NCBI RefSeq assembly: GCF_023065955.2
Contig: NW_026622985.1
Span: 70,731,931 to 70,795,930, forward strand
DNA length: 64,000 bases
Reading direction: 5' to 3'
From: Ursus arctos
Taxonomy: Eukaryota > Chordata > Mammalia > Carnivora > Ursidae
Shown: positions 12,831 to 28,200 of the stretch, in pieces
Position numbering within the stretch: position 1 is the first letter of the stretch
Layout: every line of letters starts with the position of its first letter
The notes under the pieces: generated by a model
Databases searched by the model: none
What the model was told of the DNA's origin: nothing
What the model saw: only the letters and a program-made list of their open reading frames with translations
Program-made: the position numbers and the translations under genes

Positions 12831-12849
12831 ACACTGTTTTTATATGTCA

Positions 12850-13139
12850 AAGAATATTAGATAAAACTTTTATTTTGAATGTGATTTAGAATCATAGAAT
12901 CAAACTTAAGAATCACTTATAATTTACTGCTTGATCAAAATTAACATAAAAATATAACAAATTATGCTTTTAGCTCAAACTGACAAACCACTTTCTAAAG
13001 AAACTTCTGCTCTATGCTATCATAATTTCTCCTATGGAGTATCAGCAAATAATGTAGTTATACTGTACCACAAATAGTTAAAAGCAACATTTGTAGGTAA
13101 TTTGAATTATACATACAATATTCAAAACCAATATTAGGG
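12850..13139 (-). other. ASZ1: ASZ1 putative 3' UTR
   Basis: AT-rich sequence after the stop. The first AATAAA on the minus strand is at 12874-12869, about 265 nt past the stop, so a cleavage site near 12850 is likely. The end is inferred and not fixed by the sequence. Confidence 0.6.
12869..12874 (-). promoter_or_regulatory. Polyadenylation signal AATAAA for ASZ1
   Basis: First canonical hexamer downstream of the ASZ1 stop on the coding strand. A second AATAAA at 12717-12712 lies in an L1 3' end and could serve as an alternative. Confidence 0.55.
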
Positions 13140-13292
13140 TTATTTTCTCTGGAAGGTTAGCTTGCAAACAAAAAGAAGGAACCCAAATCCGCATACTGTA
13201 ATAGCCGTCCTCTTCAAAATTCTACTATTCCATGTAGATACTTCTTCCATTAATGGTATGTGAGTTGGATCGTTTTCTCGCTCATTTTGCAA
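13140..13292 (-). CDS. ASZ1: ASZ1 exon 13 (last coding exon, with stop)
   Basis: Acceptor AATATTAG. Codes residues 426-475, [13 protein letters not shown] to CKLTFQRK, then TAA at 13142-13140. The stretch [19 protein letters not shown] is a likely membrane anchor, a short tail-anchor-type C-terminus consistent with outer mitochondrial membrane location. Confidence 0.95.
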   Translation of the reverse strand: MQNERENDPTHIPLMEEVSTWNSRILKRTAITVCGFGFLLFVCKLTFQRK

Positions 13293-16200
13293 CTAATATT
13301 TAGTATGAGAAAATGAAAACAGTTAATGTACAGTACACTGAAAATACCTTTGATTTTTAAAATATAATATCCATGTTAATTCAGTTGATGTAGAGGCAGC
13401 CAATGTAAGATTCCCATGGAAGATTTAAAGTGAACAAATATGTCTTAAAGACAGTCTTTTTTTCCATAGGATCCTATCACGGTAAATTAGTTTCACATTA
13501 AGAATAAATGCTTTCATAGTTTATTACATTTTAAAATCATGTTTTTTGTATCAGGAGATAAAGTTCCTTGAATGTTTCTGCTTTTACCTACAACCAATGA
13601 CAATTGTTATTTTTCCTTCTATAAACATCAAATGATTTCTTACAAAAAAGTGAACCATCCTCATAGTATACCTACAATACATGAAATTTAACAAAAACTA
13701 GAAGATTTGAGGCTACTGCTAGAAGTTTAATCCTTTATTTAAATATAACTGTAGGAACAAATACTAACAAAAACTTGAGTGGTTCTTTTAGGACTTCTCA
13801 GCAATGAAAGTACATGGCTCAGTCAGTTTCTAAATACTCACATATAGAACTCCGTTGCTAAAGAAGGCCCCCCCCCAACTGTGTGTGTGGGTTCTGTGTA
13901 TGTGTATGAGAGAGAGAGAAAGGGGAGAGAGACAGTTGATGGGGGAGGGGCAGAAGAGGGAGAATGAGCAGAAGCCAAAAGATCTTCAAAAGATAAAAAG
14001 AAATCAGGCACATTTATAGAGTGATATATACTAGAAACATCCTGGGCTGGAGTGGTGACATAAATATTTTCAACATTAGCAAGAATAACTACATCTAAAA
14101 TCTACAGTGTAAATATTTAATTTAAAAGGCCTGCAAAATTAATTTTAAATTTACAGCAGAAAACAGACTTCAATGCCAATCTCATTAATACTGTATTCTT
14201 GGCCTAACTTCCAAATGGCTTCATTCAGTAACAGATTCCTTTTTGACACTGATGCTCCATTTACTGAATCCTGAGACAGCCATTCCTTTTATTAACCAAT
14301 TATTTAGAATGACCCTTTCTGACAGGAGCCTGTCAGTGTGTTGCTATGAAAGAGAGTGATGTGGTGCTAAGTCTAGCCTTGACCTCTCCTACCCTCTCTC
14401 TTTGTTACCTCCATACACTTATCTATGGTAACTCATATTTTTTTTAAATTTGCTTCAGTTATTATTGGTAAACAAGTATCATAAGCTAAACAGGCATAAT
14501 AGCATACTCCCAAATCTGGAAGCCTTCACAGCTCTCTAAATCAAATCTCACTATGGTGATTACTACTTTAGACTAAGCCAGAAAAACCAATGTAATAGCT
14601 TGCTTAAAAGTTAAGACTTTCCTGAGCAAAGAACTGTATCTGCCATTATTATAAACCAATAAATGTATTTTCAAGTTTGGTTCTTATATAGAAATTATAA
14701 ATTCAGGGTAGAGAAGGCCATAGAAAAAAGACTTTGTTTAGCTAAGGAAAGCTAAAATTTCTCCTTATAGGTACACATTATTAAATATCAGTACCTGACT
14801 GAATTATTTATGTTTTAGAGTCAAAGTCACCCCTAGAGTAGTGTTTCGTAATTTCATTCCTTTAGGAAAAACCTGTCTTCTCTAATTTCATCTCAGGCTT
14901 CTTTCCCCCTCCCCAAATGTTTTTAGTTCATTTTGGAGAAACCAAATAATTACCAATCCTGAGGAAAAGATGTCTTGGGGGAATTTCCTACACTATAAAC
15001 ACTAAAGGATGATGCTTTGCAGGAAGTATCCTTACATAGTCCTTCCAAATTTCTCCGGGATCTTCATGAAAAATACCATGCTAAGTAAAATCAATACCAT
15101 TTTTCTTCACTTCTTCAAGATGATGAAGGGAGTGAAGATGAGTGGTGTTATAATTTTCATGTTGTCAACAAGTTCAGAAAATAGAAAATCAGATGTTTGT
15201 ACAAGAAGGTTTGTTTGAGGAGTGGTGTGGGTTAAAGGAACACAAAAGTGGAAGGAGTGTAGTTAGGAGACTAACGGGTAGCGCAGCTGCCTGACATACA
15301 GCAGGCACTCTTAGGCCTGTGAACGAATAAATGTCAGAGATAATACAACTTCTAAGATGCCTCTTTCTCTAGAAAGGAGGTATCTTCTACAAGAATTTTG
15401 AGATACACTGCTCATTTGCCCCATTTAAAATTTATTTATTCCCTTATTATTTTGTAAAATTTACTTCACAATTTTCTGTTCACTTCTTAAAGACTCCTTT
15501 TAATTGACACATATTAATAGCTAGGATGACAAATTACCTGGAACATGTATGTATAAAGTTGATTTTGAGAAGAACTTTTTTTGATAAAATATTAATGAAA
15601 ATATCAAATGACTTACGGGTTGAAGCTATACAAATTAAACGCATCATCTAACATTCACTTCAGCTATTTCAAAAAAAGATTATAGATACCAAAGGTATTT
15701 ATTAAATAGACTAAGAGAACTCAGAAGTGCGTTCTTGAGTCAAATGAAAGTGTTTTCCTTTATTACCTATATTCAACAGAGTTCCCTATTGACTTAGATC
15801 TTGTTATAGCCAATTTTCCTTTTCTTTTTTTAAAAAGATCTTATTAAGAGAGGGAGAGCACACAGGGGGAGTGAGAGGCAGACTCCCCACTGAGCAGGGA
15901 GCCCAACATGGGACTTGATCCCAGGACCCCGAGATCATGACCCGGGCTGAAGGCAGACGCTTAACCGACTGAGCCACCCAGACGCCCCATAGTCAATTTT
16001 CTTAAAGGGGGGGAATATCATCTGTCCTTAAATCCAGATATATAGTTCTATATGAATACAGAAACAACACCAAAAAAGCCCACACTCTTTAAGAAAGTCT
16101 AGAAAATAGAATATTTCATCTAAAAATCTATCTCATCAACAGAACTGATAAACGTCATTTTCATAATTTTTCATCTGCATATTTATATGTAAGTAAATTT

Positions 16201-19200
16201 TACAAATATAACTTCACATCTTTAACAAATTGATACTTGACTTTCATTATTTTTTTTTGGCTGCATATCATTATAACAAATGGGTGTACCATAATCCGTT
16301 AAATCATTCTCCTGGTGTAGGACATTATGGCACATACAATTTTGGAATCATTAAAATGTACTATTGAAATGTACTATTGAAAGATACAAATATTTTTATA
16401 GTCCTTGGCACATCTTGCCAAACTATTTCTGAAAGGGGTTGTGACACCAGTCTCACATGAAAATAGCAGCTTGGTGAATAACCAGTAATGGGTAGGGTGA
16501 TGCATTCTACCTTGCTAATTTAAAAGTTGAAATTGATAGATCTTGTTCTTTTAGTCTGCATTCCTATAATGACCCACAAAGTTTGTTTCTTATATTTATT
16601 TCTTCCTTCCTTCCTTCCTTTTCCCACTTGTTTAGTGGGAGCTTAAGTTGCTCTTGTCAGAACTGCTTCATCATCTGACATATTATTAGTACATCATTTT
16701 CCCCTTTTTAAATATTTAAAATAAATACCTTCTGAATTAAGTCTTTTAGTTTGCAGACCTCTTCACTCAAATCTTCAACATTACTAACCAGTTCTTCACA
16801 AACTGAAGTAAAATTCTGGGGAGAAGCCCATTCTAGTACTATCTGTGAATATTTTCAAAAGTTACATTTTCTTAAAGAATGGGAAATGACTTTTTACAAC
16901 TTTATATCTACAAAAATTATACAGTATTCTCACCCATTAAATTATGTAACTGAAAAGCATTTTTTGTTCAGGATAAATTCTGACACCAAAAAGAAGTTAG
17001 TGATTTTATATCGTCACATCAGTTTCCTAAATACATTTACTAAATATATGTAGGTATGACTTTATGGAGACAAATATTTAGTAATAATAAAATTTATGGT
17101 GAACAAATAAATTCATGAAGGTTTTAAGAATGATATGACTCCTATATTAGTGTTATATAAAAATCAGAGGAAAACAAATGCATTAAAAATTTTTCACTAT
17201 AAACAAATAGCTAAAGCCAAATCACATGAAAAACTCTATAAAAAAGTTTGCTTTTACAGGTCACTTACACTTTCTCTATTTAACTTTTCCTTCATTAAAA
17301 AACCCTATATTGATATGGTTTTTAATAACACTCAACACATTGTTTTGTTTCAACTTTCACTTAGGTCTCCTGTCACTTTATATTTTAAACAACTATATTG
17401 CCTTTAAGAACAAATGTTAAGTTCAATACACAAATCAGTTTAATTTTTGGTCTGACTCATTTTCCTTTTCCTGAGAACTAGAGCACAGCTTTCCAATTAA
17501 TTAGTATATAAAAGAGTAATAATTAAACATATTGACTTATTTACATTTTATGCAATTTTGTAGATGAAAGATATAACTTTACTACATCACTGTTTAGAGA
17601 ACTGTCATTAACTTATCTGGAATGTTCTTCAGCACTCATACTTTTCTTAACTTTTATAGAATACCTTGTGAGAATTTACAGGCAACTCAGTAATGATATT
17701 CTGTACAGCTGTTATTAAATGGCCACACTGTTTGTTTAATTTCAGAAGAAAGTTGAGGAACTCATCACCACTAAAGAGAGGAAACAAACAAATAGGAATC
17801 ACTAATATGAGCAATTTACTTCATTCTACTGGGTTAGTTACTCAATGTCTAGTCATAATATTTACTAGATTCTTTAAAAATATTTATAGAATAGCTAATA
17901 TGTATTAACTATGAAATAGACATTGGGTATACAAAGAAAACAAGTCTCCAATCTTGAGGGTCTCAAGCTTCAGCATGAAAAGGCAGACATACAATTATAA
18001 TCTCATTATTCAAAGAGACATATAAAGAAGGAATACAAAAGTACCAATATTTGAGTATCTATTACATGAAGACACTGCATTGGTTATTTTACATTTATCA
18101 TTCTTTTAATTCCTCCCAACAACTCCTATAAGGTAGATGTTAACATTAGCTTATAGCTGAGACATCTAAAACTCAGAGATAATGAACTCAGTATAATGGG
18201 ATTAGAGAATTCTTAATGCTTCACAGAGATGGTACTTGAATATAAATTTACACAGTGTTAATGAATAAAAGGAAAATGCATACTTTTCTTGTGATGCATA
18301 ATTTTCAGGGCCACCGAATATTGATAGGTACGTTGTAAAAAATCACAACTCTGTAGTATGCATTCATCACATACTATGTGAATGGCTGCCCACTCCCCAC
18401 CCCAGAGCTGTACAGTATACCTGCTGTTAGAATATATCTCTCTTTTCCCTGTGCTATATGAGCAACATGTCCTGGGTAGGGTTGTTTCTCCAGCCTGTTC
18501 TCAGAATAACAACAAGAAGGAGATCCACTTCAGGTACAGCCATGATACAGGTACTCAAATTTTGTTATTATAAATCATTTAGATTTAGAAGTTATTATAA
18601 ATCATTTAGATTTAGAAGTTATTTCTTTTTTTAAGTGTAGTGCTTTTATTTTTATTTATCTTATTTTAATTTATTTTTAATTGGGATGGATTAAAAAGAA
18701 GCATGGGGTGACAAATTATTTCTTACTGCAGCATGACATGGTGTAAACTAACTACAACAAAAGGCCATGTTTTAAAAATGTGAACTCAAGTATTGGGATA
18801 AAATTTATACCTTAAATAAAGGTCCTTCAAATAAAAAAATCTGAAAAATTAAAATTACCACTACTCTTACCACATAAAGATAATGACTAGTACTATTTTC
18901 TTCCAGAATATTTTCTTATAGCACACATTTTCTTCCAGTATTTTTCATATGCATATATACAACTGGTATTATACCTCACACTCCATTTTATATTTGCCTT
19001 TTATACTTATTAGTATTTTTTCATGACATTAAGTCTTAAAATAATTTGAAGGACAGAATAGAATATATTAATGCAATGTAATTCAACCATTCCCCTGATG
19101 TTAAATATTTAGAGTTTCCAATTTTAGAATGTTTATAAATAATAGATGTGAACAATATATTTTTACATAAAATTCTGTATCTTTTTCTTTTTGGAGGAGA

Positions 19201-22200
19201 AATAGTATTTCCTTAATGGACACAGTTTTGAGATACCTTTGATATATTCGAGTAAATGTCAGAGAAAAGGTCTGGACAGAAACTGTTGAAAATGTCAAGA
19301 TATGGATGAAAGCTTACTATTTCGGTTCAAAATATCTGAAGGTAGTAATGAAATAGTTATTATTTTTAAATTGCATTCTCTAATTCTGCAAACATAGTAA
19401 GGCTAAGTTAAGTGTAGAAAAAAGTAAATGTCCTGTGCATATGTGTTTTTGTAACAGACTATTTTAGAAAATTTAACACATAGAAGGGAAGTATCACAAA
19501 ATAAATCAGTAGCTAGATTGTTGAAGTCACATTACCAGAAGATTATAATCAATCAGTTCAACTTTTCCTGCTGTTAGTTTTCTTATGACTTAATGACTAA
19601 TTCTTCTTTAAAGAATGACTTTGAACAAATGGGAAGTAAAACCTTTTTCATAACAGCATGTAAACAAAGTCTGTGATTTAATAACAAGGTCAAATTCCTG
19701 GAATATATGTCTGCCAGTTATATTTTTTAAAAAATTCAGCAGTTTTAATAAAGTGAACCATTCAGGATTCTGCACATTCTTTAAGTCTATTATTCCACAG
19801 AGTAAATTCTTACAGGCGACTGTGCCATCATATAAATAAGTTACATTAAAAATTTTAATTTCCAATTTAGTCACATAGAACTTAGAATATTCCTTCACAG
19901 AGACAAGTTAAAAAAATTAAGGAAAGTAACAGATTGAAGAAGTTTTGCTGATTTTAAGTTCTCACAACTGAAATCCTTTTAAATATTTAAAAGCATTTAG
20001 ATATTTAAGAGTTATAATGTATTTTGAAATGATGATGAGGCATTATTTTGAATACAGATCATCTTGTTATAAGGAAAAAGATAAAGAGAAATAATTTAAT
20101 TTTGCAATAAGCTTTTTAGAGAAATCTGGGTCATCTATTATCCCATGGAAAACTAAATCCTAAGATGTTGTGGAAATCTATCATTTATTTGTTTAATTCC
20201 TATTTATTATAGTTGCAATGTTACTTTTAGATAGGATACATTAGTGCTGATAGTACTTCTTTTGTGAGTACATTTTATAAGACAGAACTTGGATGAACCT
20301 CAAGAGAATTTGGATGAGTGAAAAAAGCCAATAAAAAAAGGATACATACTGTATGATTCCATTTAGGTAACATTCATGAATGATATCATCACCAAGATGG
20401 ATAACAAATTATTGGTTGTTAGGGATTGGGGGGATGGGTGTGGCTATAAGGGAGCAGCGTGAGGGAGCTTTATGGTCATGGTATGTGAAGTATACTGACT
20501 GTGGCAGTGGTTACGTGAAGATACACACGCAATAAAACTGAATAAAGCTATACATACACATACAAATTGAACACATGTTTAACTGGTGCACTACAAATAA
20601 GCTCTGTGGATTGTATCACACATGTCAGTTTTCTGGCTTTACTATTGTACTATAGTTATACAAGACGTTAAAACTGGGCGAGACAGAGTAAAGAATGCAT
20701 GGGACTTCCCTGTACATCTCTTTGCAATTTCCTGTGATTCTATAATTATTTCACTTAGGAAGTTAAAGCAATTTACTGCCCCACAAAATATTAATAAAAT
20801 CAAATACAATTATTTTTAAAATAGGCTTTAAGTTACTAATATTACTAATAATCAGTGCTTGACAAGTTTATAATATTGAAACCGAACTTTATATATTGAC
20901 AACATAATTCCTTAAAGAGTAAGGATGAAAATAGAGCTGAGCTACACTGCAAATACTTTCTTATTGCCCTAAGTGAAAAAATTACTACTCTGAATTTTCA
21001 ACCTGACTTTTGAAATGATTTAAAGAGAGTAAGAGCTATACTACAAAAAGCATGAGATCTTATATAGTTCATTTAACAAAATGCAATGAAAAAATAAAAG
21101 AATGTTTCTAAGTGAGTTAACAAGAAGATGCCTTGTTTTGCTTTTTGGTAAATGACTTTATAAAAATTGATGTTATAAAGTACCCCCCACTTCAGAATAC
21201 AATATATTGTAAAATGAACTATCCATTTCCTTGGGAAAATGACAGTATCAAGTAAAAAGACTCAGAAACTATCAAAATTAAACTTTTTAGTTCTTTTTTA
21301 AGAACAGCTGATTCTAAACAATATTAATGTTAATTTTACCTGATTTCCAACTTTGCCACTTCAGGTAATTCTCCAAATTTTATATCTTCTACTTCTAGTT
21401 CTTTAAGAGCAGCCAGAATTTTCTGCTGATCTCTACTGGTAATTCCATTCTAAGTAGAAATAATTTTAAGGTGCAACAGGACAGTCATACTTGGGTAATT
21501 TAATATTCAATATTATAAAAGAAGTTTTCTACTTGATTAATTCACATCTTGAAAAAACAAATACATATGAGAAAAATAAACACAATGAAAAATAGATGGT
21601 TTGCTTTTAACTCTGACTGACAAGGTTACATCATTAAAATGTTTAGATATATAGTGACTATAGCCAATTTTTTGAAAAACTGGGATTCTAAAAGCAAATT
21701 ACTAGATACTAAAATTTCCAAAACCACCACAGTAAAACAATTTTTCCTTCAAAGTATTATTTAAAATATTATCAGTGATTAAATGAAGATTGTCTTCCTT
21801 TGTCTTTACCTTTAGTGTTAACTAAATTTCCTCTCCTGGATTTAGCTAAGTAGTATGTGTATTTTGACTTCAGTAGTAATACTGAAGATTTCAAGTCGCC
21901 AGTGTATTCATGGAGGAAGATTATTACTTTTTAGGTATTCTATTAAAGGATCTCTAATATTTCCCAAGCTTATTTTCGAATTGTTACTTAATAATCCTAG
22001 ATGACAAAATAATAGGTCTTGGTCTTTTTGAGAACCTAGCAAAAGGCAGTATTTGGATGACACATATGCATACCTATGTACACAAAAGCCACCTCATTTC
22101 TAAGTAACCTGTTTTACAAAACTATTTCAATTAAGAAATGAAGCACCAGTTTTAGTTGAGATGTCATGATTAAAGAAAAAAAAACAACTCTAAGTCTTTA

Positions 22201-25200
22201 AATGTTCTTAAAGGAACTTAATACTATAACAGAAGATTTTAAATATGGTTATCCGTAATCATATCTAATGAAAAACCTAGCAAAAGATCATTTACAGTCT
22301 TTACCCCTAGGATTTTTAAAACAGAAAATAAAAGCATCCAGAATTTTTTAAAAAATATGAAATAATGTCTGGAGTTTTTGAAGCTGATACTAACCTTTGT
22401 AAATTCATCTTTCCTCATGGTCAAAAGGTGTCTTAAGGTTATATCCCTTTCCTGTAGAAAAGAAAAAAAAATTCCACCTTTCAATATAAGTCAAACTTTA
22501 GAAAGGGAAGTAGACAAGTGTCATAAATTAGTCAGTTACATGCTGCCCTCCTTGACAACTTTCAGTTCTAAAAGAGGATAGGATATGCAGGTACAGAACT
22601 ACACTACTGGGTAGACAGTAGAGTGTCGTAATACGTACCTTAAAAAGTACAAACATAGCCAGTTTCCCAGATTCAAAGAAAATCATAATAACTTATATTT
22701 GCTCACATAAAAGACAGCTTTATAAAATTTGACAGAAATTATATTTTATCAATATTTTAAGTTTCTAACTGCATGTTACACAATCAATAACATTTAGTTT
22801 TACTCACTATTTCTCAAATAGGAAGAAGTTTCTAGATTGTACAATGAAGTACAATTCTGAACTACCTAAACAGAATGTGCATATTCCTAAAGAGAGCCTA
22901 TCTTAAATAGTGTTTTACTGCTTCATATCAGCTGAATGGCTGATAACTGTCATCTATTCAAACCCCATAATACATACCTAAAGTATCTATAACAATGCTA
23001 GGCATATGATCTAATTTAATCTCTATGACAATCCTAAACTAGGTATTCTCATCCTTATGAGAAAAAGAGATTTAAGTAACATATTTCAGTTAATCATTAG
23101 GCAAGAATCTGATACCAGATTTGTTTGACTGAAAGTCATGCTTCTAATATTCTATATGGGAAGATCAACTGTGAAAACAAACTAAGGGCTTAAATGTACA
23201 AGGAGGAGTTCTATGAAGTTTCAGGCAGTGAGTAAAAGCTGTTTATTCCAGCCAGATTCAAATTTATATAAATTTCTAGAATAACACATTTTTCAAATGT
23301 TTTTAAGTTTAAAATGGGATCTACTACAAATTATGGAGAAAAGTACACTTGGCACTTTTATATCAGCATGCTTATGAATTAATATTTAGTTAACAGAAAA
23401 ACATACATATGTAACTCACTGTAGCTCACACAAAATCTTACCTTTAATAAATCTGTCATATGTTCAAGTCCAAGACCATGTAAAAATATTTCCAGATCTC
23501 CAAATGCTGTATATGAACTATACATATTTATAGCAATGTCAGTTTCAGAACAGACTATAAATGCATAATCAACATATATTTATAATACAGAAAGAATAAG
23601 AATGAATCTATATAGAACACAGTTACAAATGTGCACACTAGACTTATGTTATATCAAAGAAATAAGGAAGGTTTCTTGAGTGAAGATTAAGTAAACACAG
23701 AAAATGATGACAGTAAAATGTAGCTCATCTTTCCTGAGAATGAAATTAGTTGCTTTTATGTACGTTCCTTGCAAGGTCTCTATATATGAAAATCTCTTTA
23801 ATTGTAGGAAGTAAATATTTAATAATTTTAAATATGGTAAGCAGAGAATAATTTTGTGGCCATGTACTGAACTGTGTTCAGTAAAAAATGTATTTTTAAT
23901 TTTAGCTTATAAAATCAGAAATCTAAAAAGAATTAGAAAGCAAGATGCAGTCTAGTTTGAACACTAATAAAAATATAATCTTGGACATTTTTGGAAATAA
24001 ATTTCATTGTTGATATTTTATTTAAAGTCCGAATTTATTCTCATTACTGTTAGTACACATATATAAAGTTTTTCTAAAATTCTGGAGAAAAAAGCATTTA
24101 AAATGTAGACAGTTCTCAGTGATATTTAAAATGCTTGTGAAAGTGTAAAATATATTTTAAATGTCATCACATTTACTAAAACTTCTAAAAACCTGCATAT
24201 TTTTTTTTAAAGATTTTATTTATTTATTTGACAGAGATAGAGACAGCCAGCGAGAGAGGGAACACAAGCAGGGGGAGTGGGAGAGGAAGAAGCAGGCTCA
24301 CAATGGAGGAGCCTGATGTGGGACTCGATCCCAGAACGCCGGGATCATGCCCTGAGCCGAAGGCAGACGCTTAACTGCTGTGCCACCCAGGCGCCCCTAA
24401 AAACGTGCATATTTCTTACTTATTTATAGGTATTTTGTTGAATGAAAACATGTTACTTACCTAAATATGTGATCTTTTTCTTTATCAGAATCTGTTGTCA
24501 GTAGTTTACAAATAGTCTCTTCTTTAGTTAGCTGTTGAAGCTTTCCCTCCAATGGATTTAAAGTTAAAGAAAGAAAATTGAAGATCTGCAAAAAGTTAAC
24601 AAGTCATTCAAATATAGGTAATATTATTATATACTATCACTTAGACTTAGAATCTAACTTTTCTGTAAGTTAGGGTTATGTCACATAATCAGCCAGAAAA
24701 CAAAATCAAATCTCTTTAAAAAACAATTTATGACACAAAATAATCTTTGATGTTCATAAGTTTCTTAATATGTCAAATTCAGTGTCATCTATCCTAAATT
24801 TAATAATGCAGTAAACTCATTAGAAGTTTCCAAATTTTCAAAGCTTAGAAGAAAAATGGTAGATTTCTTTTTGAAGTTTCACAGGGCGTTCGTAATTAGT
24901 AACTACTCTAGAATAATTGTGGAAATGAAGATTTGAGTTAGAAAATGAGAGACATGTTTATCAGATTGATTAAAAAATAGAAAACGTTATTTTCCATGAA
25001 GTAAAAGTGGCATGGTCTGATTATGTAATGGAACTTCTGGAATGCTACATGCTTCCAAATTCAGAAACTCAGGTTTAGATGCTCTTGAACTGTATGTTAG
25101 TTTTACTGTTATACTGTATTTGATCCTTGCTTAGAAATTATAGGCCTTTGGCCAAAAACTTTAATATTCAGACTAAAAGTTTATATCAGTAAAGTGATTT

Positions 25201-28200
25201 AATGTATGGCAAATATTTATTATTGACTTTATATGTGAATGACAGTAGATCATCTACCCAAGTATGTTATCTTTATTATATACCTTGTCACATGTATAGG
25301 AGTAAATGTAGCTTAAAGGATTTAATTTTTAAAATATTTAATATGTATTAATTAAAATTAAAAAACAACATTATAATTACACATTCAAATTTTGGCATTT
25401 TACTAGCTTTCTCAAAACACTAGTTAATTTTTAAAAGTCTGGACCAGTTTGAATTGTTAAATGGTCTATTATAATTTTATTTCTAGGGCCAGAATAAGAC
25501 TTTATTATTTCTTTATATAGCTTTTAAATTACCACATTATAAATGCCTCTTATTTAGTAAAAATGAATACTCTAGTAAAATAAAGTTTTCATTACCTGGC
25601 CAAAAGAAAATTAGATATTTAAACATTTAACAGTAGCCAGATACACTATTATGACAGTTGTAAGTTCTAACAAAATAATACAAAATTTCTGAAATAATAA
25701 TGTAACATGCCATAGAAAAATTAATAGATAGGATACCTCTAGATGTTTATTTCTTTTTGCAATCTCACTTGGTGTCTTTCCATCTTTGGTCTGTAGCATT
25801 TTATTAGCTCCAAGTTCAAGCAACTTCAAAACTACATTTTTATGACCCTGACGTGCTGCCCATGTTAAAGCCTGTAAGTGGGGAAAAAGAAGATTGTTTA
25901 AAGAGAGGGAGTGTATATGAGACAGAAAGGAAAACTTTTCAACAGTATTTATGGCACAATAAAAAAGTGAACATGGTTAATTAACAGAATGATGCAATCT
26001 CTTCATTTTACAATATAATGTAAACATATTTCCAAAGTTGTAATTGCAAAGCAGACTGCCAGTGCTCACTGATTTTATAAAACCAAATAACGTTTTACAT
26101 AGTCAAGTGATGTTATAGAATGAAATAATTTATCTGCTAATCACTGAACTGTTTTCTGTAAAAACGAATTCTCCAGAACCCAGGCTTTGTTGTGTGCTGC
26201 AGCTTCTTGTGTCAAGGGTAAGGACAAAAAGAGTCAGATCCTTCCTTTTTTTTTCCATTTCAGCTGTTTTCTTCACCAAACAGCTATTATAACCCAGCCC
26301 CTCTGTAATTTTTACTTCTTAAAAACTTTTTTGTGGACTACTGATAATGACAGGATATAAAAAGGAACATTGTGCAGTCAGTTCTCACAGTATAACCATT
26401 CTCATCCTGGGTATTAACTTCGGCTCCATGAGCAACAAGGAGAGCAACAACCTGAGGATGACCATCTCGGGCAGCATACATGATTGGAGTCATAAGTCTC
26501 CTGAGGAGGAGGAAGAAAAGAAACATCTGTGTTAATGACGCCATTAACAGCTACTCAATTTCATGAATTTCATATCCGATACCAAAGTATTGTTTTGAAA
26601 GCAAAGGAAATGAAACCTTTTAATAAATCAGATGATTTAAAAATCCGATCTCCCAGCAAATAAATGTGAAGACACTTTTAAAGTATTGAATGCTTACACA
26701 GCACCCTCTAGTGAAGACATGTGTTTAAAAAAATCACTAAACAAGCCATACTTTCTAATATGAGATTTCATTAATTTACATATTCATATAGAAAAATATC
26801 AGAGTACCCACAATGCTTATTCAAGGCATATAATGATGAATGACACAAATAAGGTCTCTGTCCCCTCAGCATTGCTCATACTTATTAAATGCTTATTACA
26901 TTTAATAAAAATAAAAGTTTAAAATTTTCTCTTATTTCTTAATGTAGTCCATTATGATTTTATTTTAGTTTAAGTCTGAAAGAATTTCACCCTGACTTGA
27001 AGTCATACTCTAATCAAGAAAGAGATTAGTTTAATAGTTTAGCCAGACTCTAAGACTATTTTCTGAGAGAGCACAGTGGTTTCCCTATAGTGTGTCGTTT
27101 CTCAAAATAGAGATTCAATCCCTTTCCTCCTGGAAGTTGGTCAGCTTCTGGTTCAACTACAAAGGACACCAGAAAGATTCTATTAGTTCTACGTGGGCTG
27201 AACTTAGTCTCATGGTCTGTTTTAAAGGAGATCTGGCATCTGGGCTCAGTCTTCCTGAGTTGCCTCAAATATCTGATTTATATACAAAGAACTTCACAAA
27301 AGAACAACAAATTAAGTGACTTCAGAATTCTATTTGAATCTCATTAAGGAAGTTCACCTTGGTTAACTCACATTACATATATAACCTATAAATTTCTCTA
27401 TAAGGTTTGTTAACATAAGGTATATATCCTGAATCTGATCACTTCACATTAATGTATTTAGCACAAAAAGATTCACACACTTCTTTCTTCTATTTCCTAG
27501 TGTATTACAATTTCAATGTTTTCTTGGAAATTATATGCTAAGGTAGCTGTCAAGCATTGCCTCTTCTATCTTGAGTATCTCCTACATAATGGCTTCTTCA
27601 CCCAGACAATCTTTGCAAAGTAAAGAGTGAATTGCCCGGATAATTGAAGAAAACGTGGAAAATACATACAATAGAACAAAATTATGAGTCAACTAGTCAT
27701 TCAAATTCTCCACTAAGTCTAAATTAAACATGTTGATGCCTTTTCTTAACCCCACCTTCCCTGTAACACCCCAGATCTGCTCCTTCTAGTCCTCCCTATT
27801 TCACAAAGCTACCATTGACCACATAACTCAGGCCTATGACTAAGAGTAATTTATGACTCTTCTCCATGACTCCATTTATGCCTCTTGTATATGGAGTCAT
27901 CAGCTGGTCCTGCTGGCTCTACCTTCATAATATGTTCTGAATTTAACCACTTTGCACTATCTTGTTAGCTACTATAAGCAGTCTAGGCCATCATCATCTT
28001 TCTCTGATGTATATTATTGAAATAGCCTCATAATTGCTCTCCATGCTTCTGCTCTTGACCACTCAAGAGTTTATTCTCTTTGAAAATGAAAAGTTCTTTC
28101 CCTTCCAGGGACTATGCAAGGGCTATTCCCTCCACCTTTTCCTAGACCTTCATATTGCATACTCCTTCGCCTTATTTAGATCCTCATTAGGAGGAGAAAA

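Larger units (their letters stand above)
17771..21339 (-). other. ASZ1 intron 10
   Basis: Holds a MIR-like stretch (18040-18230), a 27-bp tandem duplication (18564-18617) and an old L1 3' end (20280-20740). The rest is AT-rich with nothing recognised. Confidence 0.8.

Noticed and set aside
16751..17420. Open frames of 100, 90 and 64 codons on the plus strand
   Set aside because: They lie across and beside ASZ1 exon 12 on the opposite strand. Composition is plain AT-rich, with no family resemblance and no splice or start context.
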